A stretch of 64,000 nt of DNA from Idiomarina xiamenensis 10-D-4 (GTDB taxonomy: Bacteria > Pseudomonadota > Gammaproteobacteria > Enterobacterales > Alteromonadaceae). A program made the translations under genes and the position numbers. The notes below the pieces were generated by a model. It saw only the letters and a program-made list of their open reading frames with translations. It was not told the origin of the DNA and searched no databases. Below, one piece after another: positions 54,804-64,000 of the stretch. The stretch covers positions 58,814 through 122,813 of the forward strand of contig NZ_AMRG01000012.1 in the NCBI RefSeq assembly GCF_000299895.1. The letters are read 5' to 3'. Numbering within the stretch: the stretch's first letter is position 1; each line of letters opens with the position of its first letter.

Positions 54804-55892
54804 ATGTTAAAACAAGCAAGTAAGATATTATTGTTAAGTGCCATCGCATACGCACCAATGACTTATGCAGAAAAATCAGCGCAAACTGCTGATGCGCTTT
54901 ATCAAGGACAATTGGAAACTGGCGAAGTCGTTTATAAAACGCTAACCGGTGAAGTCAGAGATAATAAACTTATTTTCGAAAGCGATATTGTCATTGATGA
55001 AGACCTACAAGCATCACAATATGGTATTCAGCCTCAAGGCGTTATTATTGATGGTAGTGGTTATCGCTGGCCCAGTGGCTTTGTCCCTTACGTGATTTCT
55101 GGCGTGTTTTCGTCAAGTGAACAAAATACCATACGTCAAGCAATGGATGTCATTGAAAGCAAAGCAAATGTTCGTTTTATTAATCGTACATCACAGGCAA
55201 ATTACGTATCCATCATTAAAGGCTCGGGATGTTACTCATCGGTAGGTCGCCGCGGCGGCATGCAACAACTATCGTTAGGCAATGGCTGTGTCTACTCAGG
55301 CACCGCTCAACACGAACTCTTGCATGCATTGGGTTTTTGGCACGAACAATCCCGAGCTGATCGCAACAGCCACGTAACGGTTAACTATAACAACATCGAA
55401 GCAGGCCGTGAGCATAATTTTAATCAACATATCAGCGACGGTGTCGACATCGGTAATTATGACTATCGCTCGATCATGCATTACGGCAATTATGCATTCT
55501 CTAAAAATGGACAACCGACCATCCAACGTATTGGCTCACCTAGCTACACCTTAGGTGGCAACGTCATGACCAGCAAAGACATCACTACGCTAGTCAGTAT
55601 GTATGGATCGCCCAATGCCATTAATCCACCACAAATTAGTGGTTCAGGCGCCTACTGCCGAGGTTACGGTGAATTAAACTGGGATCCTGTGAGCGGCGCT
55701 GACTATTATCGCATTGAGGGTGTCAGCACAAGTACCGGCTTATTATCGTTCTCAAACAGTACAAGTAACACCTATTACAGTACCAATGGCAGCGAGTCAC
55801 TGCGTTATACAGTGAGAGCTTGTTTGAATGACGGTACTTGCAGTGAGCGCTCAAATAGTATTCTGATTCGGTTTTACGAAATTTGCTTGTAA
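54804..55892 (+). CDS. Astacin-like secreted zinc metalloprotease (M12A)
   Basis: The 362-residue protein has a signal peptide (MTYAEKS). The catalytic domain (about 85-270) opens RWPSGFVPYVISGVF, has the zinc motif HELLHALGFWHEQSRADR (about residue 169) and the Met-turn SIMHYGNYAFS. A Cys-bearing domain with fibronectin-III-like strands (about 275-362) follows. Astacins cleave peptide bonds in secreted or extracellular proteins; the substrate is unknown. GGAGAAAATC precedes the ATG. The gene diverges from the polysaccharide operon and converges on the DUF4377 lipoprotein gene. Confidence 0.9.
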   Translation: MLKQASKILLLSAIAYAPMTYAEKSAQTADALYQGQLETGEVVYKTLTGEVRDNKLIFESDIVIDEDLQASQYGIQPQGVIIDGSGYRWPSGFVPYVISGVFSSSEQNTIRQAMDVIESKANVRFINRTSQANYVSIIKGSGCYSSVGRRGGMQQLSLGNGCVYSGTAQHELLHALGFWHEQSRADRNSHVTVNYNNIEAGREHNFNQHISDGVDIGNYDYRSIMHYGNYAFSKNGQPTIQRIGSPSYTLGGNVMTSKDITTLVSMYGSPNAINPPQISGSGAYCRGYGELNWDPVSGADYYRIEGVSTSTGLLSFSNSTSNTYYSTNGSESLRYTVRACLNDGTCSERSNSILIRFYEICL

Positions 55893-55931
55893 GCAATCAT
55901 TGCTTGTAAACAGCAACAAGCTTTAAAACTA

Positions 55932-55968
55932 ATGGCGATAGAAGTTTGAGCTTCTATCGCCATTTCAT
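55932..55968. terminator. Bidirectional terminator between the astacin-like and DUF4377 genes
   Basis: A perfect 13-bp stem (ATGGCGATAGAAG and CTTCTATCGCCAT) with loop TTTGAG sits between the two convergent genes. Short T-rich tracts follow on both strands, so it could serve both genes. Confidence 0.8.
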
Positions 55969-55972
55969 TTAC

Positions 55973-56533
55973 CTACCGCCTTGCCACCTCATAGCCCTTC
56001 AACAACAACGGTTGCTGCGCATCGGCCTGCCATTCGAACACTAAATCGACCGGTTGTCCGCTGGGTAAGTTCACGATGCGTTCACACAATGCCTTTTTTA
56101 AGCAGCGAAACGCTTGCCCTAACACTTGGTAACCGTCACGCGTGGCTTCGATAACACCCGGCTCGGGTACCACGCCGCGTAACTGATAACGTTGAATACC
56201 CTGTGCAGGCACTTTTTGCGCCACTTCGACTAACTCATAACTCAGGCTGCTAGCATCGGCAGGCGGATTGGCGTGACGTAACGTGTTGACTTGCAGGGTG
56301 TAGTAATAGCCCCATTCATAGTCGAAACCCGCGATGGGTGTATACATCAATTGTGGGTCTTCAGGTTGGCTGACATCTACCATGCATAAGCGCTGGTTGA
56401 GGCCTTGGCAAACTTGTAAGTAAGGCGCTAAACGTAGCGTCTGCGCTTGTTGTTGGGGGGCTTGTGGTGCCGGTGCTGAACACGCCATAAGCCAGGTTAA
56501 AGCACTACCAAGGAATAAAAATCGGACTCGCAT
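55973..56533 (-). CDS. DUF4377-domain lipoprotein
   Basis: The 186-residue protein has lipobox LMAC (Cys near residue 18). The middle (about residues 60-110) has PIAGFDYEWGYYYTLQVN, the hallmark of DUF4377, a domain found in secreted bacterial lipoproteins next to META/HslJ-like domains. Four Cys in the mature part could form disulfides. The ATG at 56533 has AAGGAG at six bases, and an in-frame TTG two codons earlier is unlikely. Function unknown. Confidence 0.8.
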   Translation of the reverse strand: MRVRFLFLGSALTWLMACSAPAPQAPQQQAQTLRLAPYLQVCQGLNQRLCMVDVSQPEDPQLMYTPIAGFDYEWGYYYTLQVNTLRHANPPADASSLSYELVEVAQKVPAQGIQRYQLRGVVPEPGVIEATRDGYQVLGQAFRCLKKALCERIVNLPSGQPVDLVFEWQADAQQPLLLKGYEVARR

Positions 56534-56660
56534 CGTCAACTCCTTTTGAACGATTTAGGTATATAACCATTACGGTTATTTACCTCAGTTTAGTTCAGTC
56601 TGTTTGGCGTTGGCATTCTTTACGTAACATTTGCCCTTTACCGCCGCCTGAGTGACGCAT

Positions 56661-56697
56661 AAAAAAGCCGAGGCGTGTCATCAATCACGTCTCGGCT
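56661..56697 (-). terminator. Terminator of purL
   Basis: An imperfect stem (AGCCGAGACGTGA paired with CACGCCTCGGCT on the minus strand) is followed by a T-run. It lies about 28 bases past the purL stop codon. Confidence 0.85.
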
Positions 56698-56724
56698 GGT
56701 ATTTAACGATAGCGACTGTGGTCG

Positions 56725-59700
56725 TTAACCGATGGCTACACGGGCGTTCTGGAACAAGCGGAACCACGGGCTATGTTCTTGCCAGTCGTCAGGATGCCAA
56801 CTATTGGCTACCGTACGGAAGACCCGCTCGGGGTGCGGCATCATGATAGTGGCGCGACCATCGCTGCTGGTCAACGCGGTAATACCGTTAGGCGAACCAT
56901 TTGGGTTGAGCGGATATTGCTGCGTTACCTGGCCATGATGATCGACGTAACGTAATGGCACAATGCCAGCCTGCTCAACCTGTTGCAAGTGCTGTTCGGA
57001 GCTAAACTCGGCACGCCCCTCGCCGTGCGAAACGGCAATCGGTACGCGCGTTTGCTGCATACCGGCAAACATGATCGACGGCGTATTCGCCACTTCCACC
57101 AAGCTAAAGCGCGCCTCAAAGCGTTCGCTGCGATTGTTGACAAAGCGCGGCCACAAATCGGCGCCCGGTATCAGCGATTTCAAATTAGACAACATCTGAC
57201 AGCCGTTACAAACACCGAAAGTGAAGGTATTGGGGTTGTTAAAGAACGCCTCAAACTGTTCACGGGCGCGCGCGTTAAACAAGATGGATTTAGCCCAACC
57301 CTCGCCAGCGCCCAGCACGTCACCATACGAGAAACCACCACAAGCGGCTAAGCCCTGCATATCATCAAGTGTCACACGACCACTGAGAATATCGCTCATA
57401 TGCACGTCAATCGCGGCAAAACCCGCACGGTCAAATGCCGCTGCCATTTCAACATGCGAGTTAACGCCCTGCTCGCGCAAAATCGCAACGCGCGGACGCA
57501 CTCCCTGCTGGATATAAGGCGCGCTGATATTGTCATTAATGTCAAAGCTGACCTGCGCCGATAAGCCTGGATCGTCATGTTGCTGTTTGGCTTTAAACTC
57601 TTCCTCGGCACAGGCCGGGTTATCACGCAAGCGCTGCATATGATAAGTGGTTTCAGCCCACACGGTACGCAGATAGGAGCGTTTTTGCTGCATCAATACC
57701 TGTTCGCCTTGACGGATCAGCAACTGATTATCGGCGTTAACCTGACCGATCACCTGCACACAATCATGCAAGCCTTGCTCGGCATATGCCGCGAGTACAT
57801 GCTCAACGTCAGCCGCGCGGACCTGCAGCAGCGCGCCCAGCTCTTCATTGAATAACACCTCGACCGCGTGCTCGCCCAAGCCGTCGATATCGACCTCGAC
57901 ACCGCAATGACCAGCGAACGCCATTTCCGCCAGAGTCACCATCAAACCGCCATCTGAACGGTCGTGGTAAGCTAATAGTTTAGCCTCGCGCACCAGTTGC
58001 TGCGTGGCACCATAAAAAGCCGCTAGTCGTTTGGCATCGGCATCGGCTGGCTGTTGCCCCAAATGACGATAAACCTGTGCCAACGACGAGCCACCTAAAC
58101 GGTTCTGGCCAGCACCTAAGTCAACCAAGAGCAAGCGACTCTCGCCTTGATCGGTGCGTAATTGAGGCGTGACCGTCTGGCGCACATCCTGCACCGCCGC
58201 GAACGCGCTGATAACTAAACTCAACGGCGCCGTTACGGCTTTATCTTCACCTGCCTCTTGCCACTGCGTCTTCATCGACATCGAGTCTTTGCCCACCGGA
58301 ATGGTGAGACCCAACGTTGGGCAAAACTCTTCGCCAACCGCATATACGGCGTCATATAAACCGGCGTCTTCGCCGGCATGACCGGCTGCGGCCATCCAGT
58401 TCGCTGACAATTTAATGCGTTTAATATCACCAATATCGGCACAAGCAATGTTAGTGATAGCTTCACCAACCGCCATCCGTGCAGAGGCACCGTGATCTAA
58501 CAACGCAATCGGTGCGCGCTCGCCCATCGCCATCGCTTCGCCACAATAGGTATCGTAACTGGCAGCGGTGACCGCCACATTAGAGACCGGGATCTGCCAC
58601 GGCCCGACCATCTGATCACGCGCCACTAAACCGGTCACGCTGCGGTCACCAATGGTGATCAAAAAGGTTTTCTCAGCAATCGCTGGCAAACGCAATAAGC
58701 GTTCGGTAGCTTCGGCAATGTCGATGCGTTGCCCGGTGAAATCATCGCCGCTAGACTGCAGGCGCTGAACGTCACGGTGCATTTTGGGGGGCTTGCCTAA
58801 CAAGACATCTAACGGCAAATCGATAGGTTTGTTACCAAAGTGGCTATCGGTCAGGGTTAAATGGGTCTCGCTAGTGGCTTCGCCGATGACCGCGAAAGGC
58901 GCACGTTCGCGCTCACAAATCGCGGCGAAATCGTCGATACGATCGGCCGCAATCGCCATCACATACCGTTCCTGTGATTCGTTACACCAAATTTCTAGTG
59001 GCGACATACCCGGTTCGTCGTTGGGCACGTCACGCAATTCAAAACGACCACCACGGCCACCATCGTTAACTAGTTCCGGCATGGCGTTGGATAAGCCGCC
59101 AGCGCCGACATCATGAATAAAGACGATGGGATTGGCGTCGCCTAATTGCCAACAGCGGTCGATGACTTCTTGGCAACGGCGTTCAATCTCGGGGTTGTCA
59201 CGTTGTACCGAGGCAAAGTCTAGGTCTTCGGCTGATTCGCCCGACGCCATCGACGAAGCGGCACCGCCACCTAAACCGATGTTCATCGCCGGACCACCCA
59301 ATACCACCAACTTTGCGCCAACCGGAATGTCGCCCTTGTCGACGTGATCGGCGCGGATGTTACCCAAGCCACCAGCGATCATAATGGGCTTGTGATAACC
59401 ACGCACTTCACGGCCGTTAAAGCTATTAACCAATTCTTCGTAGGTCCGGAAGTAACCCAGCAACGCCGGACGGCCAAACTCATTGTTGAACGCGGCGCCA
59501 CCTAACGGACCTTCCAGCATGATGTCGAGCGCACTAACGATACGCTCAGGTTTACCAAAGTCTTCTTCCCACGGCTGTTCAAAATCGGGAATACGCAAGT
59601 TGGACACGCTAAAGCCGACTAAGCCCGCTTTGGGTTTAGAACCCCGACCGGTGGCGCCTTCATCGCGAATTTCCCCCCCCGAGCCAGTAGCCGCACCCGG

Positions 59701-60612
59701 ATACGGCGATATCGCCGTGGGGTGGTTGTGAGTTTCCACCTTCATCAAGATATGAATCGGCTCTTGCTGATACTGATATTCGCCGCCGTTATCCATACGA
59801 GCAAAAAAGCGCCCGGCTTCGCTGCCCGTCATCACCGCGGCATTGTCTGAGTATGCCGATAACACATGTTCCGGCGTTACCTGATGGGTGTTTTTGATCA
59901 TTTTGAACAGCGACTTGGCTTGTTCGACACCGTCGATAGTCCAGTCGGCGTTAAAAATTTTATGGCGGCAATGCTCGGAGTTGGCCTGCGCGAACATATA
60001 CAATTCGATATCGTTAGGATTACGTTGCAACTTGTTAAAGCTGCTCAGCAGATAATCGATTTCGTCGTCGGCTAACGCCAGACCCAAGTTAATATTCGCA
60101 TCGACTAGCGCATCACGGCCTGCGGCCAGAATATCGATACTTTTTAGTGGCAATGGCTGCGCTTCACGGAACAATTGCGCGGCTTGTCCGGTGTCTCGAA
60201 AAACCGTCTCGGTCATACGGTCATGTAACAACGTCGCCGCTTGCTGTAGTTGCTGAGCGCTCAAGTCGCCCTGTAAATAGTATGCGATACCGCGTTCAAT
60301 ACGCTTGATAGCGGTTAACCCACAGTTATGAGCGATATCGGTCGCTTTTGATGACCAAGGTGAAATGGTGCCGATGCGCGGTGTCACTAGCAATAAATGA
60401 CCATCGGGCTGATGTTGCGATAAGGCCGGGCCATAAGTCAGCAGTTGCTTCAGTACGTCCTGCTCGGCGGCGGCTAACGTGCCGGTTTGCGCCACAAAAT
60501 GCGTGTATTCAGCATACAGGCTATCCACCTGAATGCCCGCATGCTGCAAGCGATTAAGTAACTTTTGGGTGCGGAATTCTGATAGTGCTGGTGCGCCGCG
60601 CAGTGTATTCAC
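56725..60612 (-). CDS. purL: Phosphoribosylformylglycinamidine synthase
   Basis: The 1295-residue large form of PurL converts FGAR, glutamine and ATP to FGAM in purine synthesis. It has the N-terminal PurS-like part, FGAM-synthase ATP-binding halves ([45 protein letters not shown]) and a C-terminal glutamine amidotransferase with the nucleophile in GVCNGCQML and the His/Glu in HGEGRAEFS and PHPERVF. Length is that of the single-chain enzyme of gammaproteobacteria. It has its own promoter after tadA. Confidence 0.98.
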   Translation of the reverse strand: MNTLRGAPALSEFRTQKLLNRLQHAGIQVDSLYAEYTHFVAQTGTLAAAEQDVLKQLLTYGPALSQHQPDGHLLLVTPRIGTISPWSSKATDIAHNCGLTAIKRIERGIAYYLQGDLSAQQLQQAATLLHDRMTETVFRDTGQAAQLFREAQPLPLKSIDILAAGRDALVDANINLGLALADDEIDYLLSSFNKLQRNPNDIELYMFAQANSEHCRHKIFNADWTIDGVEQAKSLFKMIKNTHQVTPEHVLSAYSDNAAVMTGSEAGRFFARMDNGGEYQYQQEPIHILMKVETHNHPTAISPYPGAATGSGGEIRDEGATGRGSKPKAGLVGFSVSNLRIPDFEQPWEEDFGKPERIVSALDIMLEGPLGGAAFNNEFGRPALLGYFRTYEELVNSFNGREVRGYHKPIMIAGGLGNIRADHVDKGDIPVGAKLVVLGGPAMNIGLGGGAASSMASGESAEDLDFASVQRDNPEIERRCQEVIDRCWQLGDANPIVFIHDVGAGGLSNAMPELVNDGGRGGRFELRDVPNDEPGMSPLEIWCNESQERYVMAIAADRIDDFAAICERERAPFAVIGEATSETHLTLTDSHFGNKPIDLPLDVLLGKPPKMHRDVQRLQSSGDDFTGQRIDIAEATERLLRLPAIAEKTFLITIGDRSVTGLVARDQMVGPWQIPVSNVAVTAASYDTYCGEAMAMGERAPIALLDHGASARMAVGEAITNIACADIGDIKRIKLSANWMAAAGHAGEDAGLYDAVYAVGEEFCPTLGLTIPVGKDSMSMKTQWQEAGEDKAVTAPLSLVISAFAAVQDVRQTVTPQLRTDQGESRLLLVDLGAGQNRLGGSSLAQVYRHLGQQPADADAKRLAAFYGATQQLVREAKLLAYHDRSDGGLMVTLAEMAFAGHCGVEVDIDGLGEHAVEVLFNEELGALLQVRAADVEHVLAAYAEQGLHDCVQVIGQVNADNQLLIRQGEQVLMQQKRSYLRTVWAETTYHMQRLRDNPACAEEEFKAKQQHDDPGLSAQVSFDINDNISAPYIQQGVRPRVAILREQGVNSHVEMAAAFDRAGFAAIDVHMSDILSGRVTLDDMQGLAACGGFSYGDVLGAGEGWAKSILFNARAREQFEAFFNNPNTFTFGVCNGCQMLSNLKSLIPGADLWPRFVNNRSERFEARFSLVEVANTPSIMFAGMQQTRVPIAVSHGEGRAEFSSEQHLQQVEQAGIVPLRYVDHHGQVTQQYPLNPNGSPNGITALTSSDGRATIMMPHPERVFRTVANSWHPDDWQEHSPWFRLFQNARVAIG

Positions 60613-60653
60613 CTGAAGACTCCCGATTTCGGCTGTGTGATTTTTTCGCGGCT

Positions 60654-60659
60654 ATTATA
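60654..60659 (-). promoter_or_regulatory. purL promoter -10 element
   Basis: TATAAT is a perfect -10 box on the minus strand, about 40 bases before the purL ATG and after the tadA stop. I could not find a good -35 at 17 bases, so an activator or an upstream element may be needed. No PurR-type operator was identified with confidence. Confidence 0.55.
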
Positions 60660-60685
60660 CACAAACCGACGGCGAACACCGTAGC

Positions 60686-61171
60686 CTAGTTTTTAAACTC
60701 GGTAAGATTTTTTGCCTTTTTGCGCTTTTCTCGAAAAAATTCTCTGAGGATATCGCCACACTCCTGCGCCAACACCCCACTAACCACCTCGACACGATGA
60801 TTCATGCTGGCATGGTTGATCACTTGAATCGCTGAACCGGTGGCGCCGGTACGCGGATCGGGTGCGCCAAATACCAAGGTTTGAACTCGCGCATGGGTGA
60901 TTAAACCGGCGCACATGGCACAGGGCTCCAGGGTGACGTATAAGGTGGAATTGACTAATCGATAATTTTGTTGCTGCACACCACCAGCGCGTAACGCCAA
61001 CACCTCGGCGTGAGCCGATGCATCATTACGCGTAATAACCTGATTATAGCCTTCACCGATAATCTTGCCGTCGACCACCAACACTGCGCCAACCGGTACC
61101 TCGTCAGCGGCGGCGGCCTGCTCGGCAAGCATCAACGCACGCCGCATGAAAAACGCATGCTGTTCGCTCAT
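60686..61171 (-). CDS. tadA: tRNA-specific adenosine deaminase
   Basis: The 161-residue zinc enzyme deaminates adenosine 34 in tRNA-Arg to inosine, an essential wobble modification. The zinc-binding and catalytic residues are in DASAHAEVLAL and TLEPCAMCAG. Length is normal. Its ATG overlaps the TGA of the upstream small gene (ATGA), giving translational coupling. Confidence 0.97.
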   Translation of the reverse strand: MSEQHAFFMRRALMLAEQAAAADEVPVGAVLVVDGKIIGEGYNQVITRNDASAHAEVLALRAGGVQQQNYRLVNSTLYVTLEPCAMCAGLITHARVQTLVFGAPDPRTGATGSAIQVINHASMNHRVEVVSGVLAQECGDILREFFREKRKKAKNLTEFKN

Positions 61172-61350
61172 GCACTAAAGTCATCCGGTTCTGGTACACG
61201 CCAATCATAGTGAGCACGACCGCCTTGCTTGCGCGAAATACGAAACCATTTTTGCCGACGTTCGGCAATGTGTCGGCGACGCTGACGAATCAACTGACGT
61301 CGCCGTTCGTCGTTGTTATTACGCCGCGACCGGCGTGCGACTGTGCGCAT
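61168..61350 (-). CDS. Small very basic protein coupled to tadA
   Basis: The 60-residue protein is extremely rich in Arg (about a third of residues in the first half) with a less basic end (RVPEPDDFSA). It begins 12 bases after mltF and its stop overlaps the tadA start. Such composition suits nucleic-acid or ribosome contact, but I recognise no family. The gene could be an artefact, but the tight fit between mltF and tadA argues for a real one. Confidence 0.5.
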   Translation of the reverse strand: MRTVARRSRRNNNDERRRQLIRQRRRHIAERRQKWFRISRKQGGRAHYDWRVPEPDDFSA

Positions 61351-61361
61351 ATAAGTTCTCG

Positions 61362-62804
61362 CTATCGGTTATTGTTGCCGTTATTTGCCATATCACCACT
61401 ACCCTCGGCCGGCGTTGCCGGCAAACTAATGGTCAACGGCAAAGTTGGTATTTGGCCGCGCTCATCGAGCCACACCAAGGTATCATAGTAGCGTCGGATA
61501 TTGCCGACATATCGCACCGGTTCATCACCGCGGGCAAAGCCAAAGCGCGTATGTCGATAGAATTTCTTTTGCCGTAACAGCGGTAAGCGTTGCTTAACGT
61601 CTAACCAACGGTCAGGATTGCCACCTTGTTTTTCGGTCAACCGACGGGCATCTTCTAAGTGGCCAAAACCAATATTATAGGCGGCTAAGGCAAACCACGT
61701 TCGGTCTGGTTCAGGGATGCGAGCCGGAATACGACGCACCATACGCTCTAAATATTTGGCGCCGCCCTGAATGCTTTGTTCGGCATTTAAACGACTCTCA
61801 ACCCCCATCGCCTCAGCCGTCGGGATAGTCAGCATCATCATGCCGCGCACACCGGTTGGTGACAACGCGCGCGGATCCCACAACGACTCCTGATAGGCAA
61901 TGGCCGCTAATAGCCGCCAGTCAATACTACCCGCATGACTGCGAAACATATCAATGAAGTTAGGTAAATCCTGCTGCACCGCCTGAATAAACAAGCTGGT
62001 ATCGACATAGTTAAACTGTTTCACATGACCAAAGTGCTGATCGATCAAATAAGCTAAACGGCCGCTACTACGTAGCTCACCAAAAAACTCCACCACCGTA
62101 CTGTACAATGAGTCGTCAATACCGCCCGGTAGCGCCCATGATACCGGCGTGTTCTCACGTACAGTAAAAGCGACACTTAAGTCGGGATAATGTCGACGAC
62201 GTAAGTCGAGCGTATTCGAGTCGGCGATGGTGTAGTCGATTTGTTCAGTCATGATCATATCCAGCAGTTCGCTGGCATCGTGATCGCTGGTCGCTCGCCA
62301 CTTAAGGTTAGGATAGCTGTCACCGAGGCTACGCAAAAATTCATGGTGACTGCTATTAGCCACGACCACAATTTCGCCGTCGACTTGATCTAAGGTACGT
62401 GGCCGTTGTCGTGAGCCTTGCTTAAAAATAAGTCGCTGATCGATAGTTTGATAAGGAGGGCCAAAGCGATACCGTTGGCTGCGATTGGCTGTTTTGTCTA
62501 AGCCAGCGGCAAGCATATCAACTTCACCCGAACGCAGTAGCTCAAACAAATCGGAAACGTTGTAACGCGGCACCATTTCCAGTTCGACGCCTAAGCGTTC
62601 CGCAAAGCGTTGTGCTAAATGGTACTCAAAGCCGTCTTCGCGTTCATGATCAAGATAATAACTGGTTGGCGTTAGCAATGTGCCGACACGCAATACGCCA
62701 CGCTCACGCACAGCATCTAACGCCGTCTCGTCGCTTTGTGGGGTACAAGCTGCCAGTAAACTCAGCATCACAACCACCAGTAAACTGTTCAGCGTCTGCC
62801 GCAT
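61362..62804 (-). CDS. mltF: Membrane-bound lytic murein transglycosylase F
   Basis: The protein has 480 residues, read from the ATG at 62804, which gives a lipoprotein signal (LLAAC, Cys near residue 20); the longer reading frame to 62888 is rejected. The first domain (about 35-260) is an extracellular solute-binding fold (RGVLRVGTLLTPTSYYL, DMLAAGLDKTANRS), the second (about 285-460) a Slt-type transglycosylase with the catalytic Glu in AIAYQESLWDP and GVRGMMMLTIPTAEAMG. It cleaves peptidoglycan at the outer membrane's inner face and makes anhydromuropeptides. Confidence 0.95.
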   Translation of the reverse strand: MRQTLNSLLVVVMLSLLAACTPQSDETALDAVRERGVLRVGTLLTPTSYYLDHEREDGFEYHLAQRFAERLGVELEMVPRYNVSDLFELLRSGEVDMLAAGLDKTANRSQRYRFGPPYQTIDQRLIFKQGSRQRPRTLDQVDGEIVVVANSSHHEFLRSLGDSYPNLKWRATSDHDASELLDMIMTEQIDYTIADSNTLDLRRRHYPDLSVAFTVRENTPVSWALPGGIDDSLYSTVVEFFGELRSSGRLAYLIDQHFGHVKQFNYVDTSLFIQAVQQDLPNFIDMFRSHAGSIDWRLLAAIAYQESLWDPRALSPTGVRGMMMLTIPTAEAMGVESRLNAEQSIQGGAKYLERMVRRIPARIPEPDRTWFALAAYNIGFGHLEDARRLTEKQGGNPDRWLDVKQRLPLLRQKKFYRHTRFGFARGDEPVRYVGNIRRYYDTLVWLDERGQIPTLPLTISLPATPAEGSGDMANNGNNNR

Positions 62805-63014
62805 GCTGCCGCTCTCTGTCACTGACTTAACCTCGATCTCATGATAGCGATTGTAGCTGAAAAGATTTAGTCGGTGTAGCCCCACCATCAGCCAGTCAGC
62901 AGTTGCCGCCAGCTAAGCCATAACAAATGGCTGGCCGGCTGCGAGTTGGCGCGACTTGCAGAAACTTTACACTTTGCGTTGATCCAGCCGCGTAAAGATT
63001 TGGTAATAAATCGT

Positions 63015-63040
63015 GCATCATATGCAATTAGTTATGATGC
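63015..63040. promoter_or_regulatory. Inverted repeat before the outer-membrane barrel gene
   Basis: GCATCAT and ATGATGC form a perfect 7-bp inverted repeat with a 12-base spacer, about 55 bases upstream of the barrel-gene ATG. A putative -35/-10 pair (TTGATC ... GGTAAT) lies just upstream. The spacing fits a dimeric regulator site, but no regulator is known. The 291-base region 62805-63095 has no other gene. Confidence 0.35.
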
Positions 63041-63095
63041 TCTGCTATGTTTTAGCTTGCCAATGACGGCAATGATAGAAAACCAGGAGGTTACA

Positions 63096-63692
63096 ATGAA
63101 AAAGTCCGCTATCGCTCTAGCCCTAGTTACCACTGCCGGTTTCGCCACTCAAGCCAGCGCCCGTGATACCGTTTCTTACGATTACATCGGTGCTAACTAT
63201 ATGCAGGTTGAAATTGACGACGTGGCTGACAACTTTGAACCAGACGGTTATGAAGTGCGTGGCTCTTTTCAGTTTGAAAATAATCTGTTCGTCGAAGCGT
63301 CGTATTCAGATTTGAACGACGACATCACGTTGGATGAAACAGATTCAGATGTCGATTATGACGTAAGCTATCGTCTGGCTGGTATCGGTTATGCGTGGGA
63401 TTTAGGTTCTCCTCGCAATAGCCTGTATGTCAGTGGTGGTTACGCTGATGTCGAAATCGGCGATGCCAGCGAAGATGGTTACTACCTGAGCGCCGGTGTG
63501 CGTTCGATGCTAACGCCATCGATCGAAGGCCAATTGGGTGCTAAGCACATTGATGTAGGCGATGACTACGACACCACCGGTGCCGTTGCCAGCTTAGCCT
63601 TCTTCTTAACGGATGCTTTAGATATTCGCGCTAGCTACACCCATGAAGATAACGGTTCTATCGCCTCTTTGGGTCTGAACTTTAACTTCTAA
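63096..63692 (+). CDS. OmpA-like small outer-membrane beta-barrel protein
   Basis: The 198-residue protein has a signal peptide (MKKSAIALALVTTAGFATQASA) and an eight-strand-type barrel: VSYDYIGANYMQVEID, GYEVRGSFQFENNLFVEASYSD, YDVSYRLAGIGYAWDLG and the terminal SLGLNFNF with C-terminal Phe. No OmpA C-terminal peptidoglycan domain is present. AGGAGGT precedes the ATG at 63096; the frame upstream to 62946 is not part of the gene. Barrel of unknown function. A terminator follows. Confidence 0.88.
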   Translation: MKKSAIALALVTTAGFATQASARDTVSYDYIGANYMQVEIDDVADNFEPDGYEVRGSFQFENNLFVEASYSDLNDDITLDETDSDVDYDVSYRLAGIGYAWDLGSPRNSLYVSGGYADVEIGDASEDGYYLSAGVRSMLTPSIEGQLGAKHIDVGDDYDTTGAVASLAFFLTDALDIRASYTHEDNGSIASLGLNFNF

Positions 63693-63718
63693 AACCGTAT
63701 TGTCTGCAAGACAACGTT

Positions 63719-63745
63719 AAAAGCCCAGCTCGACTGGGCTTTTTT
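63719..63745 (+). terminator. Intrinsic terminator of the outer-membrane barrel gene
   Basis: A 10-bp stem (AAAAGCCCAG and CTGGGCTTTT) with loop CTCGA is followed by further T. It lies 26 bases after the stop and, because of its A-run, could also terminate the convergent nhaC gene. Confidence 0.93.
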
Positions 63746-63779
63746 GTCCCTGCAGTTTGTCACTGCGATTTGCTCGCGG

Positions 63780-64000
63780 CTATACCGCCATCAACCACCA
63801 ACCGGTGGCGGCGTAGGCAATAACCGATGCCACCCCAGCCACCATGGCATAGGGCAGTTGTGTCGCGACATGGTCAATATGTTCGGTGCCGGACGCCATT
63901 GATGCGATTATGGTGGTGTCACTGATGGGCGAAGCGTGGTCGCCAAATATACCGCCCGAGATTGCCGCCGCGATAAACGGCGCCGGCGGCAGCCCCAACG
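63780..64000 (-). CDS. NhaC-family Na+/H+ antiporter, C-terminal fragment
   Basis: Only the last 73 residues are in the window; the reading frame continues past base 64000. GGIFGDHASPISDTTIIASM is the strong signature of NhaC-type antiporters, followed by a transmembrane helix (MVAGVASVIAYAAT) and a short end. It would exchange Na+ for H+ at the inner membrane. The gene converges with the outer-membrane barrel gene. Confidence 0.87.
   Translation of the reverse strand, partial: LGLPPAPFIAAAISGGIFGDHASPISDTTIIASMASGTEHIDHVATQLPYAMVAGVASVIAYAATGWWLMAV

Noticed and set aside
56983..57351. Open frame of 122 residues opposite purL
   Set aside because: It is antisense to conserved purL coding sequence with no ribosome-binding site.
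1..64000. rRNA, tRNA, CRISPR array, insertion sequence, prophage or attachment site
   Set aside because: Reading both strands I saw no transposase, integrase or regularly spaced repeats, and no tRNA-like cloverleaf that I could support.

Overview
The window looks like chromosomal DNA of a marine-type Gammaproteobacterium, most like the Alteromonadales or Idiomarina neighbourhood by gene content. This is a judgement from protein families: a CrbS/CrbR acetate-switch system beside acs, a DcaP-type porin, a phytase paired with a TonB-dependent receptor, a GlyGly-CTERM protease, a Gfc/Yjb-type polysaccharide export operon, and the mltF-tadA-purL order. I see no rRNA, tRNA, CRISPR array, insertion sequence or prophage. 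Both ends cut through genes: crbS at the left and an NhaC-type antiporter at the right.

Layout. 1-9.9 kb: acetate sensing and use (crbS, crbR, acs), a secreted metalloprotease placed between crbS and crbR, and a divergent porin. 10-18.6 kb: alkaline phosphatase with a small AsmA-like partner, smrA, hemH, then a phytase lipoprotein and its TonB-dependent receptor. 18.8-27.9 kb: a degenerate GGDEF membrane protein translationally coupled to an AraC regulator, a five-gene archaic (Csu-type) chaperone-usher pilus operon, and a CHASE-GGDEF diguanylate cyclase. 27.9-32.2 kb: a Fur-box-preceded siderophore receptor, a PepSY membrane protein and cysQ. 32.2-41.2 kb: a minus-strand block with a CadC-like regulator, an unknown 168-residue protein, a previously unlisted 56-residue secreted peptide gene, a MacAB-like exporter (adaptor, ATPase, large permease) and a degenerate REC/HD-GYP-like protein. 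41.4-54.6 kb: polysaccharide locus (sugar transferase, rmlB-like, galE, pgi, ugd, wza/gfcE-like, gfcD, gfcC, gfcB and two gfcA-like genes). 54.8-64 kb: an astacin-like protease, a DUF4377 lipoprotein, purL, tadA, a small basic protein, mltF, an outer-membrane barrel and nhaC.

The most interesting candidate system is at 33.4-41.2 kb. A 56-codon ORF (37949-38119) encodes a clear Sec signal peptide and a 31-residue mature peptide with two cysteines. It has its own near-consensus promoter and is followed by a terminator-like hairpin, then a three-gene ABC exporter. Upstream, two 8-bp direct repeats spaced 11 bp apart lie just after the CadC-like regulator gene, a spacing typical of winged-helix response-regulator sites. 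I infer a regulated secreted-peptide and exporter module; its function is unknown.

A second candidate is a GGDKF protein that has lost the catalytic Glu but kept the RxxD c-di-GMP inhibitory site, coupled by an ATGA overlap to an AraC regulator immediately before the pilus operon. A third is the pair of gfcA-like genes with the same perfect palindromic core in their leaders.
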